From NCBI RefSeq assembly GCF_000152785.1, contig NZ_CH672414.1, positions 1,130,791 to 1,194,790 on the forward strand: 64,000 nucleotides of DNA, in the 5' to 3' direction. A program made the position numbers and the translations under genes. The notes below the pieces were generated by a model. That model was not told the origin of the DNA and searched no databases. It saw only the letters and a list, made by a program, of their open reading frames with translations. Position 1 is the first letter of the stretch. Each line of letters begins with the position of its first letter. Below are positions 17,176 through 26,327 of this stretch, in pieces. This DNA is from Yoonia vestfoldensis SKA53 (GTDB lineage: Bacteria > Pseudomonadota > Alphaproteobacteria > Rhodobacterales > Rhodobacteraceae).

Positions 17176-17406
17176 CGTGTGGCCCCCCCCTGCCACAGCG
17201 GCCACAATCAGCACCTGTGCGATGCTGGCCGTTTGGGCGAGCCTCAGCAAATATGTCAAAAGATGGGCCTTAAAGTTTTCATTAAGCATGTTATTTGTGC
17301 AAACAGCCCAAGATGTAATCACATATATCTGTTTCCGACGGTGCATGCGCATCAAGACTTTGCCACGAATTGTCCCCATGCAACAGAAATGGTCTCACCG
17401 CTGTGA

Positions 17407-17769
<363 letters not shown>

Positions 17770-17839
17770 CACCGCTTGCCGCCGCCCGGTTGGGCGTACG
17801 CCAAGCAAAACCCGAGATGCTACAGAAAGGTGCCCAAGA

Positions 17840-19246
17840 ATGGACAAGAAAGCTGTTCTCAAACTGATCAAGGATGAAGAGGTCGATTACGTCGATATCC
17901 GCTTCACCGACCCGCGCGGCAAGTTGCAGCACGTCACCGTGGTTGCCGATCTTGTCGACGAAGACTTCCTTGACGAAGGCTTCATGTTCGATGGCTCGTC
18001 CATCGCCGGCTGGAAATCCATCGACCAGTCCGACATGAAACTGATGCCCGACGCCTCCAGCGCCTATGTCGATCCGTTCTATGCGGAAAAGACGATCTGC
18101 ATCCATTGCAACGTTGTCGAACCCGACACGATGGAACCCTATGACCGCGACCCACGTGGCACCGCCGTCAAGGCCGAGGAATATCTGAAATCTTCCGGTG
18201 TGGGCGACACGGCCTATTTCGGGCCAGAGGCTGAATTCTTCGTCTTCGACGATGTGCGTTTCAGCGTTTCGATGAACAAAGTGTCCTACCAGGTCGATGC
18301 GCTCGACGGCGCATGGAACACCGACACCGAATATGAAATGGGCAACACCGGCCACCGTCCCGGCATCAAGGGCGGCTATTTCCCGGTCAACCCGATCGAC
18401 GATGCGCAGGAAATGCGCTCTGAAATGCTGTCCACGATGAAGCGGATGGGCATGAAGGTCGACAAGCACCACCACGAAGTGGCGTCTTGCCAGCACGAAC
18501 TGGGCCTGATTTTCGGCACGCTGACCAAGCAGGCCGACGAGATCCAGAAATACAAATATGTCATCCACAACGTGGCGCAGGCTTATGGCAAATCGGCGAC
18601 CTTCATGCCGAAACCCATTGCTGGCGACAACGGCACCGGCATGCATGTGAACATGTCGATCTGGAAAGATGGCAAGCCTTTGTTCTCGGGCGACAAATAC
18701 GCCGATCTGTCACAAGAGGCGCTGTATTTCATCGGCGGTATCTTGAAGCATGCCAAGGCGCTGAACGCGATCACCAACCCGACCACCAACAGCTACAAGC
18801 GTCTGATCCCCGGATTCGAGGCCCCCGTGCTGCGCGCCTATTCCGCACGCAACCGGTCGGGCTGTGTGCGTATTCCATGGGCCGAATCGCCCAAGGCAAA
18901 ACGCGTCGAGGCCCGTTTCCCCGACCCGGCCGCCAACCCCTATCTGGCCTTTGCCGCGCTGTTGATGGCTGGCATCGACGGGATCAAGAACAAGATCGAT
19001 CCCGGCCCGTCCTCGGACAAGGATCTCTATGACCTGCCGCCAGAAGAGCTGGCATCGATCCCGACTGTCTGCGGATCGCTGCGCGAAGCCCTGCAAGAGC
19101 TGGAAGCAGATCACGAATTCCTGCTGGCCGGTGACGTGTTCACCAAATCCCAGCTCGAAGGCTATATGGCGCTGAAGTGGGAAGAGGTTTACGCCTACGA
19201 GCACACACCGCATCCGATCGAGTTCAAGATGTATTACAGCTGCTAA
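17840..19246 (+). CDS. glnA: Glutamine synthetase type I
   Basis: A 468-residue GSI that makes glutamine from glutamate, ammonia and ATP. The N-terminal [27 protein letters not shown] metal-site region, [39 protein letters not shown]-site loop, and [10 protein letters not shown] are all intact. The adenylylation site is the Tyr in [12 protein letters not shown] near residue 397. The start [17 protein letters not shown] follows AAAGGTG; a longer frame overlaps glnB. Pairing with glnB fits PII-controlled adenylylation. Confidence 0.98.
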   Translation: MDKKAVLKLIKDEEVDYVDIRFTDPRGKLQHVTVVADLVDEDFLDEGFMFDGSSIAGWKSIDQSDMKLMPDASSAYVDPFYAEKTICIHCNVVEPDTMEPYDRDPRGTAVKAEEYLKSSGVGDTAYFGPEAEFFVFDDVRFSVSMNKVSYQVDALDGAWNTDTEYEMGNTGHRPGIKGGYFPVNPIDDAQEMRSEMLSTMKRMGMKVDKHHHEVASCQHELGLIFGTLTKQADEIQKYKYVIHNVAQAYGKSATFMPKPIAGDNGTGMHVNMSIWKDGKPLFSGDKYADLSQEALYFIGGILKHAKALNAITNPTTNSYKRLIPGFEAPVLRAYSARNRSGCVRIPWAESPKAKRVEARFPDPAANPYLAFAALLMAGIDGIKNKIDPGPSSDKDLYDLPPEELASIPTVCGSLREALQELEADHEFLLAGDVFTKSQLEGYMALKWEEVYAYEHTPHPIEFKMYYSC

Positions 19247-19267
19247 ACGCAGGCTGTTTGCAAACAC

Positions 19268-19298
19268 GCCCCGCCTGAGAAATCAGGCGGGGCTTTTT
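19268..19298 (+). terminator. glnA terminator
   Basis: GCCCCGCCTGA and TCAGGCGGGGC form an 11-bp perfect stem with a four-base loop, then TTTTTG, 21 bp after glnA. Confidence 0.92.
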
Positions 19299-19350
19299 GT
19301 TTTGTGAATGTGCCGGCAACAACAGGTCACATCTCTCTACAGGACCGGGG

Positions 19351-19394
19351 TATGCAGGGCTGGTCTATGCAGGACTGGTCTATGCAGGACTGGG
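19351..19394. repeat. Three tandem 15-bp repeats (TATGCAGGRCTGGTC)
   Basis: Three head-to-tail copies of TATGCAGGRCTGGTC occupy 19351-19394, with a degenerate fourth copy just before (19336-19350). The 292-bp glnA-bioY gap otherwise holds only two terminators. No gene is apparent here. Confidence 0.85.
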
Positions 19395-19484
19395 CATCCA
19401 CCCGCGTGGCCGAAAGACTTTGTCAAACGCCTTTCGTTGCCCGCCAAGAATATGCGGCGCATATTTTTCTGCCCCCATCGCATG

Positions 19485-19513
19485 AAAAAAGCGCGGACCT
19501 TTCAGCCCGCGCC
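19485..19513 (-). terminator. bioY terminator
   Basis: On the minus strand GGCGCGGG...TCCGCGC stem followed by six T (19485-19490 as A on the + strand), 25 bp past the bioY stop. Confidence 0.75.
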
Positions 19514-19538
19514 TTGTCTCTCTCAGCCTTGTCCGCGC

Positions 19539-20144
19539 TTATTTGCGCGCGTCACCGATCAGCTTCCACAGGCCCGGCACCAGCAATGCCGCCAGCCCCA
19601 GTTTCAGCGCATCGCCCAGCAGGAACGGCGTCAGCCCCCAGGCCAGGATCGGCTGGTCCAGACCGTAAAGCACGGCAAGCCAGGCCAGACCCGGTACATA
19701 GATCAGCACATTGCCGATCAGCATGGCAAGCGCCATCAGCACGACCGACCGGTCCCAGCCCGCGCGCGCCGCATAACCCAGCGCCAGTGTCGCCAGCACA
19801 TAGCCGACCAGATAGCCGCCCGTGCTGCCCATCATATAGCTGATCCCGTTCAGATCGGCGGTCGAGCTTTGGAACACGTCAAACCCCAGCATCCCCACGA
19901 TCATCCAGCCCAGAAGCGTCGTCAGCCCCAGACGCGGGCCATAGGCCGCACCGATGGTCAGCACGGCGAATGTGCCCATGCTGATCGCGACGGGGCTGCC
20001 GGGAACCGGCACCTTGATCTTCGCCATCACGGCCAGCAGCACGATGCCAAGGACGACCATCAGCGCCTGCTTGACGCGCAGGGCGGTGCCTTCGCTCGGG
20101 CCGAAAACCTCGGTCATGACGGATTTGTTGAGTGCGAGGGCCAT
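19539..20144 (-). CDS. bioY: Biotin transporter substrate-binding component BioY
   Basis: A 201-residue ECF-type membrane protein that imports biotin. It has six hydrophobic segments and the family motifs KIKVPVPGSPVAISMGTFAVLTIGAAYGPRLG near residue 42-75 and FQSSTADLNGISYMMGSTGGYLVGY. No bioMN genes are adjacent, so it may work alone or with a shared energising module. The start ATG at 20144 has GGGGAG upstream. Confidence 0.95.
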   Translation of the reverse strand: MALALNKSVMTEVFGPSEGTALRVKQALMVVLGIVLLAVMAKIKVPVPGSPVAISMGTFAVLTIGAAYGPRLGLTTLLGWMIVGMLGFDVFQSSTADLNGISYMMGSTGGYLVGYVLATLALGYAARAGWDRSVVLMALAMLIGNVLIYVPGLAWLAVLYGLDQPILAWGLTPFLLGDALKLGLAALLVPGLWKLIGDARK

Positions 20145-20220
20145 CTGCCACTCTCCCCTGTTTGTGATTACCTGTGTGATTTATCGCTGATGCCACGTCG
20201 CAGCGCAAGCGATCCGCGCG

Positions 20221-20246
20221 TAAGGTAGATTTTAATCCACCCTACG
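20221..20246. repeat. GGTGG-type palindrome, copy 1
   Basis: TAAGGTAGATT-TT-AATCCACCCTAC form, a slightly degenerate member of the intergenic palindrome family also present at 25161, 30063, 47337 and 60398. It spans the stop codon of the DUF6314-type gene. Confidence 0.7.
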
Positions 20247-20654
20247 CCTATAATCCGTCACAGAGGTATAATCCTTGCGCGGCCCCCGCACATCCCATGT
20301 CGCGCGCCAATCCGGCCAGCGGGTGAAATCATAAACAACGGTATAATGATCGTCCCCGCAGGGATGATCCGTTCCCGCCGCCTGCCCCGCAGGCGCAAAG
20401 CTGTGAAAATCGCGCCCATCCTCGAACCGGACTGTGACCAGCCCCTCTGCGACTTCCCACAGATAGCGCCGCACGGCCTGCATCACCGGCGCGGCCCCGA
20501 TCCGCATCTGCCCGGTTTCCGTATAGATCAGCCCGTGCTCTCCCGCAGGATTCAAGACGGCCATGCCCGTAAAATCGCCCTGCATTGCCCCGTGCCGGTC
20601 GTCGATCCGGCGCAGAACTTGCCAGCGCCCTGCAAAATCATCCCGTCCCAACAC
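20232..20654 (-). CDS. DUF6314-type conserved protein
   Basis: A small soluble protein of about 140 residues if the GTG at 20654 is used (VLGRDDFAGRWQVLRRIDDRHG). Features I recognise from the DUF6314 family are ETGQMRIGAAPVMQAVRRYLWE, VRFEDGRDFHSF, and the C-terminal DHYTVVYDFTRWPDWRATWDVRGPRKDYTSVTDYRR. The family has a lipocalin-like pattern and no known function. The open frame extends to an ATG at 20756, but that start would cover the purB start and adds no family-like sequence. Divergent from purB. Confidence 0.75.
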   Translation of the reverse strand: MLGRDDFAGRWQVLRRIDDRHGAMQGDFTGMAVLNPAGEHGLIYTETGQMRIGAAPVMQAVRRYLWEVAEGLVTVRFEDGRDFHSFAPAGQAAGTDHPCGDDHYTVVYDFTRWPDWRATWDVRGPRKDYTSVTDYRRRVD

Positions 20655-20746
20655 CGTATCTGTCCCGTTCTTGGCTTGAGGCTTGGCCCCGTCCCTCTTA
20701 TGACGCAAAGGCAACCCGCTGCCCAGACCAACGAAAAGGTGCCCCG

Positions 20747-22054
20747 ATGATCCCACGTTATTCCCGCCCCGACATGACCGCCATCTGGGAGCCCGCCACC
20801 AAGTTCCGCATCTGGTACGAGATCGAGGCCCATGCCTGCGACGCCCAAGCCGCCATCGGCGTGATCCCCGCTGAAAACGCTGCCGCCGTCTGGAAAGCCA
20901 AAGACGCCACCTTTGACGTCGCCCGCATCGACGAGATCGAGGCCGTGACCAAACATGACGTCATCGCCTTTCTGACCCATCTGGCCGAAATCATCGGGCA
21001 GGATACTGCGCGTTTCGTGCATCAGGGCATGACATCATCGGACGTGCTGGACACCACATTCAACATCCAGCTGGTCCGCGCCTCTGACCTGCTGCTGGCA
21101 GGCATGGACCGCGTGCTGGCCGCGCTGAAAACCCGCGCGCTGGAACATAAGGACACGGTGCGCATCGGGCGCAGCCACGGCATCCACGCCGAACCGACGA
21201 CGATGGGCCTGACCTTTGCGCGCTTTTATGCCGAAATGGACCGTAACCGCGCGCGTCTGGTCAATGCGCGCGCCGAAATCGCCACCGGTGCGATTTCCGG
21301 CGCTGTCGGCACCTTTGCCAATATCGACCCGAGCGTCGAGGAACATGTCTGCGCCCAGCTTGGCCTGATCCCCGAACCGATCAGCACACAGGTCATCCCC
21401 CGCGACCGGCATGCGATGTTCTTTGCCACGCTTGGCGTGATCGCCTCGAGCATCGAAAACATCGCGATCGAGATCCGCCACATGCAGCGCACCGAAGTGC
21501 TGGAGGCCGAGGAGTTTTTCTCTGCCGGGCAAAAAGGCAGCTCTGCCATGCCGCATAAACGCAACCCCGTGCTGACCGAAAACCTGACCGGCCTTGCGCG
21601 GCTGGTGCGCATGTCGGTGATCCCTGCAATGGAAAACGTGGCGCTCTGGCATGAGCGCGATATCAGCCATTCATCGGTCGAACGCGCCATCGGGCCGGAT
21701 ACGACCATCACGCTGGATTTCGCGCTGCACCGGCTGGCTGGTGTCATCGAAAAACTGGTGATCTATCCCGAAAACATGCTGGCCAATATGAACAAATTCC
21801 GCGGGCTGGTGATGTCACAGCGCGTCTTGCTGGCGCTAACGCAGGCCGGTGTGAACCGTGAAGACGCGTACCGGCTGGTACAACGCAACGCGATGCGGGT
21901 CTGGGAACAGGGGGCGGATTTCAAAACCGAACTGCTGGCCGATGCGGACGTGCTGGCCGCCCTGTCACCTGCCGAGATCGAGGAAAAATTCGACCTTGGC
22001 TATCACCTGAAGCATGTTGATACGATTTTCGCGCGCGTGTTCGGCGCGCAGTAA
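20747..22054 (+). CDS. purB: Adenylosuccinate lyase
   Basis: A 435-residue fumarase/aspartase-superfamily enzyme that releases fumarate from SAICAR and adenylosuccinate in purine synthesis. The signature loop GSSAMPHKRNPVLTEN is intact, as are RIGRSHGIHAEPTTMG and the TSSDVLDT region with the catalytic His-bearing motifs. The start MIPRYSRPDMTAIWEP is the family's usual one. It stands alone, with the LuxI gene converging from downstream after 26 bp. Confidence 0.97.
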   Translation: MIPRYSRPDMTAIWEPATKFRIWYEIEAHACDAQAAIGVIPAENAAAVWKAKDATFDVARIDEIEAVTKHDVIAFLTHLAEIIGQDTARFVHQGMTSSDVLDTTFNIQLVRASDLLLAGMDRVLAALKTRALEHKDTVRIGRSHGIHAEPTTMGLTFARFYAEMDRNRARLVNARAEIATGAISGAVGTFANIDPSVEEHVCAQLGLIPEPISTQVIPRDRHAMFFATLGVIASSIENIAIEIRHMQRTEVLEAEEFFSAGQKGSSAMPHKRNPVLTENLTGLARLVRMSVIPAMENVALWHERDISHSSVERAIGPDTTITLDFALHRLAGVIEKLVIYPENMLANMNKFRGLVMSQRVLLALTQAGVNREDAYRLVQRNAMRVWEQGADFKTELLADADVLAALSPAEIEEKFDLGYHLKHVDTIFARVFGAQ

Positions 22055-22080
22055 CAGGCCAAGCAGCAGCGCCGATGCGG

Positions 22081-22719
22081 TCACAGTGGTGCGTCTGCTT
22101 GCGGGCGCTGTGACCGCGTGGTGGGCTGTGACCTGCGCATGACCGCAGGCATGCGCATCGCGACGTAGCGGCGCGCATCATGCAGGTTGACGTAAGAATC
22201 GCCGATGATCCGCGCCGCAAACCCCAGCTGCCGCAGCGTCCGCGCGAACACCGGCGGACAAAGTGCGATGATTTCCGTCGCACCATGCGCGCGGGCCTGC
22301 GCAACGATCCCGTCCAGCACAAGCGACAGACATGCAGCGCGGTCCGCCTGCGTTGTCACATCATCTGAAATGACGACACGGGTTGCTTCCCAGACCATCG
22401 GCGTGACCTCGGCATGGGGGATGATATCGGCTGGGATGCCGATCAGCTTGCCGTCCACCGCATCGCGCAACATATAGGTATGCGCCCCCCATTGCGCGGT
22501 GGTGGCCATCGCACGCATGCCGCCGATGACCTTGCCGTCGCGCAGCACCAGCGAATAATACGCTTTGGGATTATCGTATTGATCCATCTCGACCTGATCA
22601 TCATGCGGGATATCCCAGCCTAGCTGATCAACGAAAAACCGTTTGCGCAGCGCAAGAAATTCGAAAAAGGCTGGGCCATGGCGATGCAGGTCCAAAAGAT
22701 TGAAAGTAATATTTTCCAT
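22081..22719 (-). CDS. Acyl-homoserine-lactone synthase (LuxI family)
   Basis: A 212-residue LuxI-type synthase that makes N-acyl homoserine lactones from S-adenosylmethionine and acyl-ACP. The invariant residues are at expected spacing: Arg25, Phe29, Trp35, Asp46, Asp49, Arg69 (KVIGGMRAMAT), Glu111 and Arg114 (WEATRVVISDD). The start MENITFNLLDLHRHG at 22719 has AGGGG upstream; a 20-codon longer frame lacks an SD. luxR lies 119 bp upstream on the same strand, and two inverted repeats in that gap are candidate LuxR sites. Confidence 0.95.
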   Translation of the reverse strand: MENITFNLLDLHRHGPAFFEFLALRKRFFVDQLGWDIPHDDQVEMDQYDNPKAYYSLVLRDGKVIGGMRAMATTAQWGAHTYMLRDAVDGKLIGIPADIIPHAEVTPMVWEATRVVISDDVTTQADRAACLSLVLDGIVAQARAHGATEIIALCPPVFARTLRQLGFAARIIGDSYVNLHDARRYVAMRMPAVMRRSQPTTRSQRPQADAPL

Positions 22720-22757
22720 ATCGACCCCTGAGCATTCAATCCACAGCCACGCAGTTG

Positions 22758-22775
22758 CGACAACCGGAAGTGTCG
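22758..22775. promoter_or_regulatory. Candidate lux-box-like inverted repeat
   Basis: CGACA-N8-TGTCG, an 18-bp dyad 38 bp upstream of luxI. Size and form fit a LuxR-type operator but the arms are only 5 bp. Confidence 0.35.
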
Positions 22776-22787
22776 TCACGATGCCTC

Positions 22788-22810
22788 AAATTACGCTTTA
22801 ATTGTAATTT
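22788..22810. promoter_or_regulatory. AAATTAC-N9-GTAATTT inverted repeat in luxI upstream region
   Basis: Perfect 7-bp arms in an AT-rich stretch between luxR and luxI. It could be a regulator site or part of the luxI promoter. Confidence 0.4.
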
Positions 22811-22838
22811 ATAAATTAAAAAGTTTAGGGGAAAGCGG

Positions 22839-23447
22839 TCAGATCAGACCGTATTGGCTGGCAAGGGCGGCGGCTTGTGTGCCGGTCTTTGCCCCCAGCT
22901 TGAGCTTGGCATTCTTCAGCCGCTGTTTCACGGCGCCTTCGCTGACCTTTAACTGAAAGGCAATTTCCTTTAACCGCCGGCCGTCCTTGATCATGCCCAG
23001 GGCCTCGATCTCGGCCTTGGTCAGATTCGTGGGCGGGGCTGTTTCGGTGTGGCGGCGGGTCAGATAGACCTGCAACAATTTCGCCTCCAGCGTGCTGAAC
23101 TCCCGGTCAGACCGCGTGAAAGAGGCCAGTGACCGCTGCTGATCCTTGCTAGCGTCGAACACCGACACCGTCAGACCGTAGCGCATCCCGAATGACCGGG
23201 CCTGGGCCAAAACACGCTTGGGATCGTCCAGCGTGATCTCGCTCCAGCGGATGCAACCGACATTGGAATAGGCCCATCTGACCGTCGGATCATACAGCAT
23301 AAAGCGTTGTTTTGTATAATGATCTATCCAGTCAGACGACAAGGCATTGGTTTCTTCAATCGGGAAGGCAAAGCCGATACGCAACGCAATATAATAACCG
23401 GCGGGAGCAAGCTGTCCGATCTCGGCCGGACCGATTAAAACAGACAT
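22839..23447 (-). CDS. LuxR family quorum-sensing regulator
   Basis: A 202-residue regulator with an N-terminal autoinducer-binding domain and a C-terminal LuxR helix-turn-helix (residues 141-202, LTKAEIEALGMIKDGRRLKEIAFQLKVSEGAVKQRLKNAKLKL). The AHL-pocket residues are present: Trp40, Tyr44, Asp53, Pro54, Trp68, Gly91. It lies upstream of luxI on the same strand and is the likely cognate receptor. The ATG at 23447 follows GGGGAG at close range. It diverges from a gene for a related ligand-binding domain without HTH. Confidence 0.95.
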   Translation of the reverse strand: MSVLIGPAEIGQLAPAGYYIALRIGFAFPIEETNALSSDWIDHYTKQRFMLYDPTVRWAYSNVGCIRWSEITLDDPKRVLAQARSFGMRYGLTVSVFDASKDQQRSLASFTRSDREFSTLEAKLLQVYLTRRHTETAPPTNLTKAEIEALGMIKDGRRLKEIAFQLKVSEGAVKQRLKNAKLKLGAKTGTQAAALASQYGLI

Positions 23448-23582
23448 CCGCTCCCCTTGACGAGCCCCACACATGAGAAAGCTCTTGTTGCTGCGCCCTG
23501 CATCACACTAGACTGACCCATGCGTTTTGTTTGCAGTGGCAAAATGATAAACCTGACATGGCAACCGTAAAGCGAGTGTTCC

Positions 23583-24071
23583 GTGCCTAATAAACAGTTG
23601 CAGATTACCAGTATTTTGGGGCGTTTCAATGGCCTGGCACCAGATGGATATGCAATAGGCCTTAATATTGCGTATACGACGCCACGTTTCATGTTTCAAA
23701 CCTATCCCAAGGCTTGGCTTGACTATTATTCGGGAAATGGGCTGATCATGTCGGACCCGATGGTGGCATGGGGTTTTGAAAATGCCGGCATTGCGCGCTG
23801 GTCGGAATTGGACGATCCGGCAGGCGTTATGCATAAGGCGGCCGAATTCGGGCTGGCGCATGGCGTCGTGATTGTCGCATTATCCAATGACGACCGCAGC
23901 ATCTGTGGATTTGCCAAAAATACCGCGGAATTCACTGATACCGAAATAGATGAATTGGCCGAAAACGTTGCAGCCCTGCATGCGCTGACAGCCGATCTGT
24001 TGCGGCTGGACCCCGAAACGGTCGCGCAGCTGCGTAAGATGTCGATCATGGTGACGCATCCTGGATCCTGA
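23583..24071 (+). CDS. HTH-less LuxR-like autoinducer-binding protein
   Basis: A 162-residue protein homologous to the first part of LuxR regulators. The pocket residues are kept at LuxR spacing: Trp45, Tyr49, Asp58, Pro59, Trp73 and Gly94 (YPKAWLDYYSGNGLIMSDPMVAWGFENAGIARWSE). The domain ends near residue 140 and the remainder (LTADLLRLDPETVAQLRKMSIMVTHPGS) is a short helix, not an HTH. The only start is GTG at 23583, since a stop codon precedes it at 23568. It is divergent from luxR. It may bind AHL without acting on DNA, or form inactive heterodimers with LuxR; both are inferences. Confidence 0.85.
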   Translation: MPNKQLQITSILGRFNGLAPDGYAIGLNIAYTTPRFMFQTYPKAWLDYYSGNGLIMSDPMVAWGFENAGIARWSELDDPAGVMHKAAEFGLAHGVVIVALSNDDRSICGFAKNTAEFTDTEIDELAENVAALHALTADLLRLDPETVAQLRKMSIMVTHPGS

Positions 24072-24117
24072 CAGGGTTGGCAAGGGTTTGTTTACAGCTC
24101 TGCGCTAGGGTCAGGAT

Positions 24118-25155
24118 ATGAGCTATATGTCCGACATCCATTCCGCTGCGGCGATGACGCGCCGCCGCAAGGCCGCCATCGTGGTGCAGATGCTGATCGC
24201 CGATGGCGGCAGCATGCCGCTGGCTGACCTGCCCGAACATCTGCAGGAATTGCTGACCGGCGAATTGGCCCGTTTGCGCCGGCTGGACCGGGTGACAATG
24301 GACGCGGTGGCCGAAGAATTCGCCTCTGAACTTGACGCCATGGGCATGGCCGCCCCCGGCAGCCGCGACAATGCGATCACGGCGCTGGCCGATCACCTCA
24401 GCCCAAGCTTGGCCAGCCGCCTGCAAGCGCAGATGGACAGCGTGCGCAACGGCGATCACTGGCCTGTGGTGGCCGATCTGGCGGTGCCGGTGCTGGCGCG
24501 GATCATGCAATCGGAAAGCATCGAAATCTGCGCTGTCACGCTGTCAAAACTACCTGTGGCCAAGGCGGCAGAAGTGCTGGCAAAAACGCCCGGCGACCGT
24601 GCGCGCCGGATCACCTATGCGATGTCGGTGACCGGCGATGTGACGCCTGATGTGGTGCGGCGCATCGGGCGCGCGCTGGCGCAGGAATATGCGCATCCCC
24701 CCGCCACCGCCTTTGACAAAGCGCCCGTGCAGCGGCTTGGCGCGATCCTCAATTCCGCCACCACCGACACGCGCGAGGATGTCCTCGAAGGTTTGGGTGC
24801 AAAGGATCCGGACTTTGCCAGCGATGTGCGCAAGGCAATTTTTACCTTCAAGGACATCGCGCCACGGGTCAAACCAAACGATATTTCCACCTGTACCCGC
24901 GCGGTCGATGCAGCCGTTCTGTCCACGGCGATTGCGGCGGCGCTGGCAGGCGATGCCGATGTGGTGGCCTCGGCGGAATATGTGCTCGCCAATCTGTCGC
25001 AGCGCATGGCGGCCCAGCTGCGCGAAGATGCGGCGGAACGCGGCCCGATCAAAAAGGCCGATGCAGAGGCTGCGATGTCCGCCATCACCACCGCCGTGCG
25101 CGAACTGGCCGATGGCGGGCTGATCGTGCTGCGCGACCCCGATCAGGAGGAATGA
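24118..25155 (+). CDS. fliG: Flagellar motor switch protein FliG
   Basis: A 345-residue protein with full FliG architecture. The N-domain (RKAAIVVQMLIADGGSMPLADLPEHLQELLTGELARLRRL), middle domain (LPVAKAAEVLAKTPGDRARRITYAMS...[41 protein letters not shown]) and C-terminal torque domain (ISTCTRAVDAAVLSTAIAAAL...LSQRMAAQLREDAAERGPIKKADAEAAMSAITTAVRELADGGLIVL) are in order. FliG joins the MS-ring to the C-ring and contacts the stator. No other flagellar gene is in the window, and the sequence is divergent, so a non-motility paralogue is possible. Confidence 0.8.
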   Translation: MSYMSDIHSAAAMTRRRKAAIVVQMLIADGGSMPLADLPEHLQELLTGELARLRRLDRVTMDAVAEEFASELDAMGMAAPGSRDNAITALADHLSPSLASRLQAQMDSVRNGDHWPVVADLAVPVLARIMQSESIEICAVTLSKLPVAKAAEVLAKTPGDRARRITYAMSVTGDVTPDVVRRIGRALAQEYAHPPATAFDKAPVQRLGAILNSATTDTREDVLEGLGAKDPDFASDVRKAIFTFKDIAPRVKPNDISTCTRAVDAAVLSTAIAAALAGDADVVASAEYVLANLSQRMAAQLREDAAERGPIKKADAEAAMSAITTAVRELADGGLIVLRDPDQEE

Positions 25156-25160
25156 CAAGG

Positions 25161-25182
25161 TAAGGTGGGTCATGCCCCACCC
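25161..25182. repeat. GGTGGG-type palindrome, copy 2
   Basis: TAAGGTGGG-tcatgc-CCCACCC, 5 bp after the fliG stop. Same family as copies at 20221, 30063, 47337 and 60398. The remaining gap to 25440 holds no other recognisable feature. Confidence 0.75.
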
Positions 25183-25439
25183 GACGGATCACCCGATGCA
25201 AGGATCGCTTTATCGCGTGGACAGCACGGCACGATCCGCTTAATCCTTGGGCATGACACAGCAAAACAGCATCACCGCCCGCCGCTGGTATGATACAGGC
25301 GGGTCTTGGTCCCATGAGCGCAGCTGGCCACACGATGGTGCCGCGCATTGCGCCCCCTCTGCGGACGGATACCGATGCTGGCCGTGACCGACCGCGCCAA
25401 TCTGCGCAGGATCGCCCCCGCCACGGCAGCACCGCGGCT

Positions 25440-26327
25440 GTGACCAATCCCGACCAGATCACCGGCAGCCTGGCCGACCGTGCCGCTGACCTTGCCCTGC
25501 GCGGCCTGATCGGCAGCGCGCGCCGCCTGCCCTATGCCGCGCGTGTTCGGCTGATGGGGGCTGTGCTTGCGCGCGGGATCGCGCCGCTGGCAGGGTACCG
25601 CAAAAGGGCCGAAACCCATCTAGCGCTGATCTATCCCGATATGGAAACCGCCGACCGCCGCCGCCTTGCGCGCGCCTGTTGCGACAATTTCGGCCGCACC
25701 CTGATCGAGAATTACTGCTGGCGCGATTTGGCCATCCATCTGGCTGGCACCCTGCCCACTGGCCCCGGCGTTGCGGCGCTGGAACAGGCTGCCGCCGCCA
25801 AACGCCCAGTGATCTTTGCCACTGGCCATTTCGGCAATCACGAGGCCCCGCGCCAGGTGCTGACCGGTCTGGGCTATGACATTGGCGGGCTGTACCGGCC
25901 GATGCAGAATGCGTTTTTCAACGCCCATTATGCGCGCACCATGACATCTTGGGGCGGGCCGGTCTTTGCACAGGGCCGCCAGGGCACGATGGGCTTTGTG
26001 CGCCACCTGCGCGGCGGCGGCATGGGCACCTTGCTGTTCGATGTCGCGGCCAATGGCCCCGCGATCCCGTTTATGGGCCAGCCCGCGCATACCGCGACAT
26101 CCATCGCCGATATCGCGCTGCGCACCGATGCGCTGGTCATTCCCTATTACGGTCTGCGCCAGCCCGACGGGCTGTCCTTTGCAGTCGTGCTGGACGCCCC
26201 GATCGACACCGGCACCCCGCTGGCGATGATGCAGGCGCTGACTGCGTCACTGGAACGCCAGATCGCGGCCAATCCCGCGCAATGGTTCTGGGTACATCGG
26301 CGTTGGAAACCGCGCACAGGCAGCTAG
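25440..26327 (+). CDS. Lysophospholipid/lipid A acyltransferase (LpxL/HtrB family)
   Basis: A membrane-associated acyltransferase of the LpxL/HtrB family, about 295 residues from GTG 25440 (the open frame runs back to ATG 25290). The catalytic H-X4-E motif is seen in FATGHFGNHEAPRQVL, followed by YRPMQNAFFNAHYARTM and GTLLFDVAANGPAIPFMGQPAHTATSIADIALRTDALVIP, where the usual DQ is replaced by DV. NPAQWFWVHRRWKPR is the family's end. It adds a secondary acyl chain to lipid A or to another lipid; the exact acceptor cannot be told. It converges on the DUF1223 gene with overlapping stop codons. Confidence 0.85.
   Translation: MTNPDQITGSLADRAADLALRGLIGSARRLPYAARVRLMGAVLARGIAPLAGYRKRAETHLALIYPDMETADRRRLARACCDNFGRTLIENYCWRDLAIHLAGTLPTGPGVAALEQAAAAKRPVIFATGHFGNHEAPRQVLTGLGYDIGGLYRPMQNAFFNAHYARTMTSWGGPVFAQGRQGTMGFVRHLRGGGMGTLLFDVAANGPAIPFMGQPAHTATSIADIALRTDALVIPYYGLRQPDGLSFAVVLDAPIDTGTPLAMMQALTASLERQIAANPAQWFWVHRRWKPRTGS

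Noticed and set aside
17320..17350. NtrC site before glnB (GGTGCATGCGC)
   Set aside because: Only one half matches the TGCAC-N-GGTGCA consensus.
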